From the NCBI GenBank assembly GCA_038237625.1, contig JBBRYM010000002.1:124001-188000 (forward strand): DNA of 64,000 bases. Reading direction: 5' to 3'. Each line of letters starts with the position of its first letter. Position 1 is the stretch's first letter. Below the pieces are notes generated by a model. That model did not search any database, was not told the origin of the DNA, and saw only the letters and a program-made list of their open reading frames with translations. Made by a program: the position numbers and the translations under genes. This document shows, piece by piece, positions 18,168 to 27,526 of this stretch. The stretch is from JAWVFM01 sp038237625 (GTDB lineage: Bacteria; Actinomycetota; Thermoleophilia; Solirubrobacterales; 70-9).

Positions 18168-19526
18168 TCAGGATTCCGGCGGAGGCTCGTCGCCCGCAGG
18201 TGTCTCGCCGCCTGCCGGCGGCTCCGGCTCTGCGGGCGGCTCCGGCTCTGCGGCCGTCGCTTCAGGGGCGGGCTCGGGGAAGGCCTCGTCGGAGTCGACG
18301 AGCGCCGGCGTCTCTGCCTCGGACTGCTCGTCGATCGCGTCGGTCAGCTCCTGCGGGAGAAGGTCGCGGAGCGGAAGGTTCTGAGTGGGCTGTGCCCGCT
18401 TGATCGACAGCGAGATGCGCCGTCGGCTCTCGTCGATCTCGAGGATCCGCACCCAGGTGGTCTCGCCCGGCTGGACAACCTCTGCGGGGTTCTCGACGTG
18501 GTGGTCGGCGAGCTCGGAGATGTGAACCAGGCCCTCGACGCCCGGAACGACCTCCACGAATGCTCCGAAGGCGACCACCTTGGTCACCTTGCCTTCGAGC
18601 GCGTCGCCCTGCTTGTACTCGTTGAGGACCTTCTGCCATGGGTCCTCCTGGGTCTGCTTGAGCCCCAGCGAGATCCGCTGGCGGTCGCGGTCGATGTCGA
18701 GCACCTTGACGCGGACCGTCTCGCCGACCGTGAGGATTTCCGACGGGTGGTTGACGTGGCTCCAGGAAATCTCGGAGATGTGGATAAGGCCATCGATGCC
18801 ATCGAGGTCGACGAAGGCGCCGAAGTCGACGATGTTCGAGATCTTGCCTTCGACGACCTGCCCCGGCTCTAGGCGCCCCAGGATCTGCTCGCGAACCTCC
18901 TTGCGCTCCTCCTCGAGGACCGCCCGGCGCGAGAGCACGACGTTGTTGCGGCTGCGGTTGAGCTCGATGACCTTGCATTCGAGCGTCTGGCCGCGGAAGT
19001 CGTCGAGGTTGTGAACGCGGCGGATGTCGACCAGCGACGCCGGCAGGAACCCGCGCACGCCGAGGTCGATGATCAAACCGCCCTTCACGACCTCGATCAC
19101 GAGGCCCTCGATCGGCTCGCCGGACTCGGCCGCCTGCTCGATCTTGCGCCAGGCCTTCTCGAAGCGCGCGCGCTTCTTGGAGAGGACGAGGCGGCCTTCT
19201 TGATCCTCCTTCGTCAGGACCAGAGCGTCGACCCGCTCGCCCAGCGAGACCTCGTCGGCGGGGTCCACCGAGCGCCTGATCGAGAGCTCGTTATTGGGAA
19301 TTACACCCTCCGACTTGTAGCCGATGTCGACGAGGACCTCGTCCTTGTCGATCCGCACGACCTCGCCGGTGACGACGTCGCCTTCCGCGAAGGGCTTGAT
19401 GGTCGCCGCGTAGTTGGGGATGAGCTCCCCATCGACCTCGATCATGAAGTCGTCGCCGAGGGTGGCGGGACCCGTGAGGGGGGCGGCGACCTCTGTGGGC
19501 TCCGTGGTTGTGTCGGTTGCTGACAA
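18168..19526 (-). CDS. rpsA: 30S ribosomal protein S1
   Basis: Four S1 (OB-fold) RNA-binding repeats, about residues 35-105, 120-190, 205-280 and 290-365, with hallmark phrases such as VLVDIGYKSEGVIP, DFGAFVDLDGIDGLIHIS and AFGAFVEVVPGVEGLVHIS, followed by an acidic Pro/Glu tail. It promotes mRNA binding by the ribosome, although leaderless messages do not need it. I tentatively place the start at the TTG 19526 (SATDTTTEPTEV). The codons upstream overlap the divergent flavoprotein promoter and look non-coding; a later ATG at 19445 is the main alternative. The tail carries a perfect 18-base tandem duplication. Confidence 0.92.
   Translation of the reverse strand: MSATDTTTEPTEVAAPLTGPATLGDDFMIEVDGELIPNYAATIKPFAEGDVVTGEVVRIDKDEVLVDIGYKSEGVIPNNELSIRRSVDPADEVSLGERVDALVLTKEDQEGRLVLSKKRARFEKAWRKIEQAAESGEPIEGLVIEVVKGGLIIDLGVRGFLPASLVDIRRVHNLDDFRGQTLECKVIELNRSRNNVVLSRRAVLEEERKEVREQILGRLEPGQVVEGKISNIVDFGAFVDLDGIDGLIHISEISWSHVNHPSEILTVGETVRVKVLDIDRDRQRISLGLKQTQEDPWQKVLNEYKQGDALEGKVTKVVAFGAFVEVVPGVEGLVHISELADHHVENPAEVVQPGETTWVRILEIDESRRRISLSIKRAQPTQNLPLRDLLPQELTDAIDEQSEAETPALVDSDEAFPEPAPEATAAEPEPPAEPEPPAGGETPAGDEPPPES
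18217..18252. repeat. Two perfect 18-bp tandem repeats in the rpsA tail
   Basis: GGCGGCTCCGGCTCTGCG occurs twice in direct succession, encoding a repeated Pro/Glu/Ala hexapeptide of the acidic C-terminus. It is a likely slippage site that can vary in copy number without a frame change. Confidence 0.8.
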
Positions 19527-19550
19527 GGCCGGACAGTTTGGCAGAAGCTT

Positions 19551-19556
19551 TACCCT
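19551..19556 (+). promoter_or_regulatory. -10 element TACCCT for the flavoprotein gene
   Basis: TACCCT ends 8 bases before the GTG at 19565, with only 38 bases between this start and the divergent rpsA start. Confidence 0.5.
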
Positions 19557-19564
19557 CGCCGCCT

Positions 19565-20722
19565 GTGCCCACGAGAAGCACGAAACGAGGGGCCGAGCGG
19601 ACTCCGCTTGAAGCCGACGCCGACGTCCTCGTCTGCGGCGCAAGCTTTGCGGGCCTCGCCGTGGCGCGCGAGCTGGCGGACAGCGGCGCGCGCGTTCTGA
19701 TCGTCGACCGCTATGACGTCGGCGAACGTCAGACCTCCGCCTGCGCGGCTCCCACCGAGTGGCTGCAGGCGCTGGACCTCGAGGAGTCGATCCGCCAGAC
19801 CTTCGACACGCTCGTCATCCACACCCCCCACGCCAGTGCCGACATGCGGCTGCCGTGGACGTTTTCGACGTTCGACTATCGCGAGCTCTGCGACCTGCTC
19901 TTCGCGCAATGCGACGCGGAGTTCGAGACGGCGAAGGTAGAAGGGAGAGTCCGTAGATCGGAGTCGGTAGTCCGTGCTCCCGACGGCCCGATCGCGGTAG
20001 CGACCGATCGAGGCCAGGTTCGGGCTTCCTACGTCGTCGACGCCCTGGGCTGGCGCCGAGTGCTCGGATCGAAGGGCTTCCAGCCGCCCGACGCTCCCCT
20101 CTCTCGCGGTCTCGAGGTTCACCCGCACGGGTCGTCCGCGGACCTCGAGATCTGGATCGATCGCGCCTACGTGCCGGCCGGCTATGGGTGGAGCTTCCCC
20201 GCCGGCGAGGAGACCCGGGTTGGCGTCGGGTCGTTCGACCCGACTTTCCACGTCAAGGAGCCGACGGTGCGCCTCGCCGGCGACCTCGAGCGCGACGCGG
20301 TGCGCTATCAGGGCAACTGGATCCCGCACCGGCTGCGCCCTGCTACCGAAGACGGGGTTTTCTTCACCGGGGATTCCGCGGGACATTGCCTGCCCCTGAC
20401 TGCGGAAGGCATTAGAACCGCTCTTTACTTCGGGATGGCCTGCGGCCGCGAGCTCCGCTCCGCGTTTGAGGGCCGGATCAGCCGCGATGAGGCCCTGGCC
20501 CGCTACGCCGCCTTCTCGGCCGCGCACGACTGGAAGTTCCGCTGGATGCTCAGAGCGCAGAAGACAGTTCCCCGCATAGCTCCGCGCCTCCTCGGCCGGG
20601 CGATCGATTCGATGTCCTCGGATCGGTTCGTGCGATGGTCTTTCGACCACTATCTGGAGATCGCGCATCCCCGCTTTGCGGCCGGCTCGCGCGCTCCTGC
20701 CCCGGAGCTCTCAGCCGCGTAG
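19565..20722 (+). CDS. Geranylgeranyl-reductase-like FAD oxidoreductase
   Basis: 385-residue flavoprotein of the geranylgeranyl reductase / p-hydroxybenzoate hydroxylase fold. The dinucleotide-binding motif CGASFAGLAVARELADSG near residue 20 ends in an acidic Asp (LIVD). The second FAD motif is FFTGDSAGHCLPLTAEGIRTA. This group reduces double bonds of isoprenoid chains (menaquinone, archaeol-like or carotenoid precursors). The GTG at 19565 follows a leaderless -10; the reading frame upstream overlaps rpsA and is not homologous. The YGWSFPAGEETRVGVG segment is typical of the family. Substrate not determinable. Confidence 0.85.
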   Translation: MPTRSTKRGAERTPLEADADVLVCGASFAGLAVARELADSGARVLIVDRYDVGERQTSACAAPTEWLQALDLEESIRQTFDTLVIHTPHASADMRLPWTFSTFDYRELCDLLFAQCDAEFETAKVEGRVRRSESVVRAPDGPIAVATDRGQVRASYVVDALGWRRVLGSKGFQPPDAPLSRGLEVHPHGSSADLEIWIDRAYVPAGYGWSFPAGEETRVGVGSFDPTFHVKEPTVRLAGDLERDAVRYQGNWIPHRLRPATEDGVFFTGDSAGHCLPLTAEGIRTALYFGMACGRELRSAFEGRISRDEALARYAAFSAAHDWKFRWMLRAQKTVPRIAPRLLGRAIDSMSSDRFVRWSFDHYLEIAHPRFAAGSRAPAPELSAA

Positions 20723-20727
20723 GCCGG

Positions 20728-21177
20728 TCAGCGAACGATCAGCACCGTTCCCGCGAGCAGCAGGCCGACTCCGACCAGGCGAGAAGCCGAAAGCGCGTTT
20801 CTCTCCAGGCCGAGAATCCCGAGGCGGTCAATCACGACCGCCGTGGTCAGCTGGCCCGTGATCGTCGCGGCGGCCACGCCCCCGGCGCCGATGGTCTTAA
20901 CGGAGATCAGCGCGACGGTGACGTAGGCGGCACCGAGCAGGCCGCCAACCAGGTAATACCAGGGCACATTGAACGTGGAGCTGAGTCCAGGCGTATCTCC
21001 GGACAGCACGACGATGAGGAGCAGGATGAGCGTGCCGACCAAAAACGAGACGAGCGCGGCGGGGAGACTCCCCGTTGCGCGCCCGAGCTGTGCGTTGATC
21101 GGCGCCTGAAGGGCGATGAGGCCGCCCACCACGGCCGTGAGAATTACCGCTAGACCCCTGTCCATTCGAGCAGCCAC
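20728..21177 (-). CDS. YdcZ-type (DUF606) DMT membrane protein
   Basis: 149 residues with five hydrophobic helices and the characteristic GGLIALQAPINAQLGR opening. This matches the small DMT-superfamily YdcZ proteins, putative half-size transporters that act as dimers. The start may be GTG 21177 or ATG 21165 (MDRGLAV). The convergent flavoprotein gene ends only 5 bases from its stop, and no terminator is seen there. Substrate unknown. Confidence 0.8.
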   Translation of the reverse strand: MAARMDRGLAVILTAVVGGLIALQAPINAQLGRATGSLPAALVSFLVGTLILLLIVVLSGDTPGLSSTFNVPWYYLVGGLLGAAYVTVALISVKTIGAGGVAAATITGQLTTAVVIDRLGILGLERNALSASRLVGVGLLLAGTVLIVR

Positions 21178-21292
21178 TGTAGAGCGACCGTGATCATCGC
21201 CGTCCGCTCGGGTTATAGAAATGAGCCGTGCTTGGCAATTCGCGCCGGACGCGATTCAAGTCACTTCTCGGAAATGACGATAAAGGCAAGTG

Positions 21293-22558
21293 ATGAGCCC
21301 TAGGCCCTCACTGCGACCCCTCGCGGACCTTGTACTGAGGACACAGCCCGACTCGAGGCTGGTCAACCTCTTCCGCCAGGGTCAGAAGCCGGCCTTCGAG
21401 GAGATCGTCCGGCGCTACCGGCCGGCGCTGGTGGCCTTTGCCGGGGGAATCGTTCCGCGCCACCAGGCCGAGGATGTCGTCCAGGAATCCTTCGTGAGGG
21501 CACACACCGCACTGGCCGGAGACAACGAGATCGACGTGCAGCCCTGGCTCTACACCATCGTTCGCAACCGCGCCCTGAACGCGGTTCGCGACGAGCATCC
21601 CCACGAGCACCTCGCCGAGGACTACGACGGCGTGCCCCAGCCCCCCGATGTTTTCGGCAAGAAGGAGGAGTGGGCGGGCCTCGTGGCAGCGCTCAAGGCG
21701 CTTCCCGAGCAACAGCGCCGGGCGATCGTGAAGCGCGAGCTCGAAGGCCGAAGCCACGAGGAGATCGCTTTCGCCATGGGGGCCACCCCCGGGGCCGTGC
21801 GGGGGCTCATCTTTCGGGCGCGCGAGGGGCTTCGCACAGTCGGTGGCTTCGTGGTCCCTTCGACGCTCGTCGACGCGCTCTTGGGGTCGCCGGGAACGAC
21901 CACCGCCATCGGCGGAGTGGCAGCCGGAGGCGGCGCCGGCTTCATCCTCAAGGCCGGGGTCGCGGTGACGGTGGGAGCTCTGGCCGTGGGATCTGGCATC
22001 GCAATCCACAACGGCCCCAAACCCCGGGAGTCGATTCGCATCGCCGCCCAGCCTTCGGGTCATCACAAGCAGCGGGCGACGGCAATGGCCGTGCCGGTCG
22101 CGCACAAGGTGGCGTCGAGCGGCGGGCGGGAAGCAGCCGGCAAGAGCTCCGGCGGCGCAAGCGGTCGCGGGCCCTCGAGCGGGGCCGGGCCCGGCGGCGG
22201 CTCGCAACCCTCGAACAGCGGTCCCGGTAGCTCGGGCGAGGGCTCGAGCTCGGCCTCCGGCTCGGATTCGAGCGGAACCGGTGGCGGCTCCGGCGGGGAT
22301 GACAGCCCCAGCGGCGGGGGCAGCGGCGACCGTATGGGGGCTCCGGAGGAGGCGGCGGCGATAGCTCCAATGGATCCGGCGAAGGCGGCGGCGGCGACAG
22401 CAGCTGGCCGGGAGACGGCGAAACCAGCTCGGGCGGCGGCGGACGGCTCCTCATCCGGCGGTGCCTCTGGGAGCGGCGACGGCAGCTCGGGCGATGACAC
22501 TACGACGATCACGCCCACACTTGCGCCGCTGGACTTGACCCCAGCCGTTGACGACTGA
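21293..22558 (+). CDS. ECF-type sigma factor fused to a membrane segment and Gly/Ser tail
   Basis: 421 residues. Sigma region 2 covers about 24-95 (FEEIVRRYRPALVAFAGG, QAEDVVQESFVRAH, WLYTIVRNRALN) and region 4 about 125-180 (LPEQQRRAIVKRELEGRSHEEIAFAMG). A hydrophobic stretch follows (about 205-240, GFILKAGVAVTVGALAVG) and then a Gly/Ser-rich tail of about 180 residues. The sigma part should be cytoplasmic and the tail outside, as if an anti-sigma anchor were fused to the sigma. ATG 21293 has an AAAGG site. Between about 22330 and 22440 the frame encodes an Ala/Glu/Lys-rich stretch, while another frame encodes Gly/Ser-rich sequence like its flanks, which implies two compensating one-base shifts. 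Confidence 0.85.
   Translation: MSPRPSLRPLADLVLRTQPDSRLVNLFRQGQKPAFEEIVRRYRPALVAFAGGIVPRHQAEDVVQESFVRAHTALAGDNEIDVQPWLYTIVRNRALNAVRDEHPHEHLAEDYDGVPQPPDVFGKKEEWAGLVAALKALPEQQRRAIVKRELEGRSHEEIAFAMGATPGAVRGLIFRAREGLRTVGGFVVPSTLVDALLGSPGTTTAIGGVAAGGGAGFILKAGVAVTVGALAVGSGIAIHNGPKPRESIRIAAQPSGHHKQRATAMAVPVAHKVASSGGREAAGKSSGGASGRGPSSGAGPGGGSQPSNSGPGSSGEGSSSASGSDSSGTGGGSGGDDSPSGGGSGDRMGAPEEAAAIAPMDPAKAAAATAAGRETAKPARAAADGSSSGGASGSGDGSSGDDTTTITPTLAPLDLTPAVDD
22330..22441 (+). other. Segment read in a shifted frame within the sigma-factor tail
   Basis: In the annotated frame this stretch reads MGAPEEAAAIAPMDPAK and continues Ala-rich. One frame over it reads PYGGSGGGGGDSSNGSGEG and continues Gly/Ser-rich, matching the tail on both sides. 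A lost C at 22330-22331 plus an extra G in the run ending at 22441 explain both boundaries. Either two sequence errors or a tolerated compensating mutation pair. Confidence 0.65.
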
Positions 22559-22632
22559 GACAAGAAATCTTTGCGCGAGCGTGATCGTCGCGCCTCGTCG
22601 ACGACTGAGCGAGAGCACGTAAGCAGCGAAAG

Positions 22633-22657
22633 GGGCGGCCGGCGGGCCGCCCTTTTT
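22633..22657 (+). terminator. Rho-independent terminator after the sigma gene
   Basis: GGGCGGCC, four-base loop, GGCCGCCC, then TTTTT. This is the clearest intrinsic terminator of the window; it ends the sigma-factor transcript just before the convergent polA stop. Confidence 0.9.
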
Positions 22658-22670
22658 GCGTTCCGGGCCG

Positions 22671-25295
22671 CTACTTCGCCGTAAGCCAGTCGGCGCCGAA
22701 GCCGGAGTCGACCGCCAGCGGGGGGTCGAGCTCGAACGCGCCGCACATCTCCCGCTCGACCAGCTCGGTCGCCCTCTCCATCTCTCCCTCGGGCCCCTCG
22801 AAGAGGAGCTCGTCGTGGATCTGCAGGACGAGGCGGGTCTGCAGGACGGATTCGCGGAACGCGCGGTGGGAGTTGATCATCGCCAGCTTGATGATGTCTG
22901 CGGCGGTGCCCTGAATCACGGTGTTGACCGCGAGCCGCTCCCCGAGAAGGCGGCGCTGGCGCTGCGACGAGCGCAGCTCCGGGATCCGGCGCCGGCGCCC
23001 CATGAGCGTGGCCACATAGCCGTCGCGCTCCGCGCCCGCGATCGTCTCGTCGATGAAGCAGCGCACCGCGGGGAAGCGCTCGAAGTAGCGGTCGATGTAG
23101 GTGGCGGCCTCCTCGCGGTCGATCTGGAGGCGATCGGCAAGCCCGAAGGCCGAGAGGCCATAGGCGATCCCGTAATTGACCATCTTCGCCTTCGAGCGCT
23201 CGGAGGGGGTGATCGCATCGGGGTCGGCGCCGATGATGCCCGCGGCGGTGGCCGCGTGGACGTCCTCGCCCGACGCGAAGATCTCGCGCAGGACGTCTTC
23301 CCTGGCGACGTGGGCGAGGATTCTCAGCTCGACCTGGTTGTAGTCGACTGAGAGCAGCCGGTGGCCCTCTGCAGCCACAAAGCAGGCGCGCACGGGGCGT
23401 CCCACGTCGGAGCGGATCGGGATGTTCTGGAGGTTGGGGTTGGTGCTGGAAAGACGCCCCGTCGCCGCAGTCACCTGGTTGAAGGTGGTGTGAATCCGCC
23501 CGGTCTCGGGGTCGATCAGGGTGGGCAGGGAGTCCAGGTAGGTGCTTTTCAGCTTGCTGAGCTCACGCCAGGCCTCAACCGCAGCGATGATCGGATGCTC
23601 GTCGCGGATCTGTGCGAGGACGCGGGCGTCGGTTGAGAACCCGGTCTTGCCGCGGCGCTTGCGGCTGAGGCCGAGCTCACCGAAGAGAATGTCGCCCAGC
23701 TGCTGCGGGGATCCGATCGTGAACTCGTGCCCGGCGTGCTCGAAGATCTCGGCCTGGAGCTGGGCGATCCGCTCCTCCATGCCTTCGCCGATCGCCGCCA
23801 GGCGGTCGGGGTCGAGCCCGAGGCCCTCCTTCTCCATCGCGACGAGGACCTCGATCAAGGGCAGCTCGACCTCGCGCATGATTCGCTCGAGACCAAGCTC
23901 GGAGAGAAGCGACCGCTGCTTGGCAGCGAGCTCGAAAGCGAGGCGAGCTTCGCCCGGAGGGTCGGCCGGCTCTGCCTCGTCCTCGAGGCTGAGCTGGGCG
24001 CCGTCGCCTTCCGCCTGGGCGGCGCCTACTGGCGACGCCACGGCAATGCCGGCGTCGGCGGCGAGCTCGGAGAGCTCATACGTCCGCCTGGCGGGGTCGA
24101 TCAGGTAAGCGGCGATCATCGTGTCGTGTTCGATCTGCACGGACCCGGGGGCCGACGCCGCGAGCACCCCGGTCCGTCCGCTCCCGCCGAGCGACTTGGC
24201 GTCGTGGGCGATCACGGGGCGCTCGCCAAGCTCGGCGCCAAGCTCGGCGGGGCTGGCGGCGCCCGTCACAACACGCTCGCCGTCGGTTCCCGCCCAGGTC
24301 TCCCCCGCCATCGCGAACGCGGCCGGCCCAGGCGCGAGGTCGGCGGGCGTTCCCTCAGCCGCCTCGATCTGGATCGTCTCCTCAACCGCCCGCCCCGGAA
24401 CGACCTCCCCGAATTCGTCGTCGAGTCGCTGGATAACCGCGCGCAGCTCGAACTCCGCAGCGAAGTCGCGAAGGCCACCGCGATCCGGAGCCCTTCGTGC
24501 TTCGGCCGCCACGTCGATCGGCACCTCGATGTCGAAGTGCATCGTCGCCAGCTGCTTGGAGATCCTCGCGTCCTCGGCGTGCTCGGTGAGGTTCTGCTTC
24601 CGCTTGGCGCCCGAGATCTGATCGACCGACGCGAGGACGTTCTCCAGCGAGCCGAACTGCCGCAGGAGCGCAGCTGCGGTCTTGTCGCCGATGCCCGGAA
24701 CGCCGGGGATGTTGTCGGAGGTGTCGCCCTTCAGGCCGATCAGGTCCGGGACGAGCTCCGGTGGAACCCCGTAGCGCTCGACGACGCCAGCCGGGTCGTA
24801 GATCTTGGTGTCGGTTATGCCTCGAGAGGTTGTCATCACGCGAACCGTGTCTGAGACCAGCTGATAGACGTCACGGTCGCCTGAAACGACCATCACGGGG
24901 ATCCCGGCCTCGGTCGCATGCCTCGTTAGGGTTGCGATGACGTCGTCGGCCTCCCACCCTTCCACCTTGATGTTGCGAAACCCGAGGGCCTCCGCCAAGG
25001 GCATCAGGTGCGGCCACTGCTCGCGCAGGAGATCCGGGCGCTCGCGACGGCCAGCCTTGTACTCCGTGTAGGTCTTTTCGCGCCCCGAAAGGCCTGCGTC
25101 CCAGGCGACGATCACCGCCGGTGGGTGATGCTCGACCAGGAGCTTCACCATCATCGAGGCGAAGCCGAAGATCGCGTTGGTGGGGCGACCATCCGCGGTG
25201 GCGATGGATTCCGGCAGCGCGAAGAAGGCGCGGTAGGCGAGGCTGTTGCCGTCGATTAGGAAGAGCTCCGGGCTGTCTGCCTTCTTTCTCGCCAC
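22671..25295 (-). CDS. polA: DNA polymerase I
   Basis: 874 residues. N-terminal 5'-3' exonuclease (LFLIDGNSLAYRAFFALP, EADDVIATL, SGDRDVYQLV, GLKGDTSDNIPGVPGIGDKT), a middle domain corresponding to a degenerate 3'-5' proofreading domain, and the polymerase domain with motif A DYNQVELRILAH, motif B SKAKMVNYGIAYGLSAFG and motif C QIHDELLFE. It fills gaps in excision repair and removes Okazaki primers. The GTG at 25295 is preceded by TAGGAT at 6 bases, so the message is predicted to be leaderless. The usual proofreading acidic residues are not evident, as in many actinobacterial and Thermus-type enzymes. Confidence 0.97.
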   Translation of the reverse strand: MARKKADSPELFLIDGNSLAYRAFFALPESIATADGRPTNAIFGFASMMVKLLVEHHPPAVIVAWDAGLSGREKTYTEYKAGRRERPDLLREQWPHLMPLAEALGFRNIKVEGWEADDVIATLTRHATEAGIPVMVVSGDRDVYQLVSDTVRVMTTSRGITDTKIYDPAGVVERYGVPPELVPDLIGLKGDTSDNIPGVPGIGDKTAAALLRQFGSLENVLASVDQISGAKRKQNLTEHAEDARISKQLATMHFDIEVPIDVAAEARRAPDRGGLRDFAAEFELRAVIQRLDDEFGEVVPGRAVEETIQIEAAEGTPADLAPGPAAFAMAGETWAGTDGERVVTGAASPAELGAELGERPVIAHDAKSLGGSGRTGVLAASAPGSVQIEHDTMIAAYLIDPARRTYELSELAADAGIAVASPVGAAQAEGDGAQLSLEDEAEPADPPGEARLAFELAAKQRSLLSELGLERIMREVELPLIEVLVAMEKEGLGLDPDRLAAIGEGMEERIAQLQAEIFEHAGHEFTIGSPQQLGDILFGELGLSRKRRGKTGFSTDARVLAQIRDEHPIIAAVEAWRELSKLKSTYLDSLPTLIDPETGRIHTTFNQVTAATGRLSSTNPNLQNIPIRSDVGRPVRACFVAAEGHRLLSVDYNQVELRILAHVAREDVLREIFASGEDVHAATAAGIIGADPDAITPSERSKAKMVNYGIAYGLSAFGLADRLQIDREEAATYIDRYFERFPAVRCFIDETIAGAERDGYVATLMGRRRRIPELRSSQRQRRLLGERLAVNTVIQGTAADIIKLAMINSHRAFRESVLQTRLVLQIHDELLFEGPEGEMERATELVEREMCGAFELDPPLAVDSGFGADWLTAK

Positions 25296-25301
25296 GGCCC
25301 G

Positions 25302-25307
25302 ATCCTA
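25302..25307 (-). promoter_or_regulatory. -10 element TAGGAT for polA
   Basis: TAGGAT on the minus strand ends 6 bases before the polA GTG at 25295. The palindrome at 25320-25358 lies immediately upstream and could overlap the -35 region. Confidence 0.6.
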
Positions 25308-25319
25308 CGCATTCGGTTT

Positions 25320-25358
25320 CTGGCGCTTTATCCCCGCATACCGGGGACAAAGCGCCAG
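25320..25358. repeat. Palindromic repeat A, copy 1
   Basis: CTGGCGCTTT/AAAGCGCCAG (10 bp), an A-C mismatch, TCCCCG/CGGGGA (6 bp) and a CATAC loop. It aligns without gaps to copy 2 at 25944-25980. The loop is identical, and two base pairs differ by compensatory changes (T-A to C-G at 25327/25351; C-G to T-A at 25334/25344). It lies at the truncated 3' end of the AbiEi-like gene and just upstream of polA. Confidence 0.8.
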
Positions 25359-25397
25359 GGCCGATAGCGAATGTCACGAAACTGCAGCAAAGCGCAG

Positions 25398-25962
25398 GTA
25401 GCGGCGAAGGCCGTTCGAGCTCTGACCTCTCGCGAGCTTCTATTTCATTGCCGATCTCGAGCCCCTTGAAGTTTGCGGCCCTGAGGACCTGACGCACCAA
25501 CTCGTCGCTTCCGGTCCGCCGTAGATCGGCGATCGTCCGTGCCGGCGTGCTCACGGCGATGCGGTTACGAAGGGCGCACGCTGTTGAAGGCAATGAGGAA
25601 GAGCGGTGAACCACCAGTCCCTGGCGGTTTCGACGGCCGTTGTCACCTGGGATCGTCACCTGGATCGGCAGGCTGAATCCCTGCAGCAGTCCCCAGAGCT
25701 CAGCCGCTGAGCGGTGGCTGAGGACGGCGCCCTCGCCACAGGCCAGGACCGCCGCCAGCCATCGCCCCTCCTTGCTCAACCCTGCGTGTCCGACCGCGTA
25801 CACACCTCGGTAGATCCGGTGCAGTCGACCTGCCGCCACCCAGCGATCGATGCGCCCCTTAGAGAGCCCGGCGCCAAGCAACTGCTCGTAAGTGATGACC
25901 CCATGCTGAACCGCGGCGATTTGGGCGCACTTCCACTCCGAGGTGGCGCCTTGTCCTCGCAT
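25398..25962 (-). pseudogene. Truncated AbiEi-like / DUF559-type gene remnant
   Basis: About 188 recognisable residues from the ATG at 25962: a winged-helix module like the AbiEi antitoxin N-terminus (IAAVQHGVITYEQLLGAGLSKGRIDRWV, RIYRGVYAVGH), then a central domain (GEGAVLSHRSAAELWGL, VHRSSSLP, VSTPARTIADL). Related actinobacterial proteins continue into a Vsr-like DUF559 nuclease domain; here the match stops at about 25398 and no nuclease motif follows. The frame has no stop before it runs over the polA start, so this is most likely a remnant. Palindromic repeats lie at both ends, and the ATG itself sits in the loop of the upstream one. Confidence 0.7.
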
Positions 25963-25980
25963 ACCGAGGGTAAGGCGCCA
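25944..25980. repeat. Palindromic repeat A, copy 2
   Basis: TGGCGCCTT/AAGGCGCCA (9 bp), a G-T pair, then T-G plus CCTCG/CGAGG and a CATAC loop. Same architecture as copy 1 with compensatory stem differences. The loop contains the predicted start codon (minus strand) of the AbiEi-like remnant. A smaller GGGGCG-ATT-CGCCCC hairpin follows at 25984-25998. Confidence 0.8.
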
Positions 25981-26013
25981 GAAGGGGCGATTCGCCCCCT
26001 CGGGGGGGCCTCG

Positions 26014-26019
26014 TAACAT
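26014..26019 (+). promoter_or_regulatory. -10 element TAACAT for malic enzyme
   Basis: TAACAT ends 8 bases before the GTG at 26028; no Shine-Dalgarno sequence is present between them. Confidence 0.5.
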
Positions 26020-26027
26020 GCGCCTCC

Positions 26028-27491
<1,464 letters not shown>

Positions 27492-27526
27492 TCCGATCGT
27501 CCGCGCGCCGGGTAGGGAGGGCGTAG

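Noticed and set aside
17406..18872. Plus-strand open frame of 488 codons opposite coaE and rpsA
   Set aside because: Composition is Arg/Ser-rich and it lies wholly opposite conserved genes; no start signal.
24871..25397. Continuation of the AbiEi-like frame through the palindrome into polA
   Set aside because: No homology to the expected nuclease domain; it overlaps the polA start in another frame.
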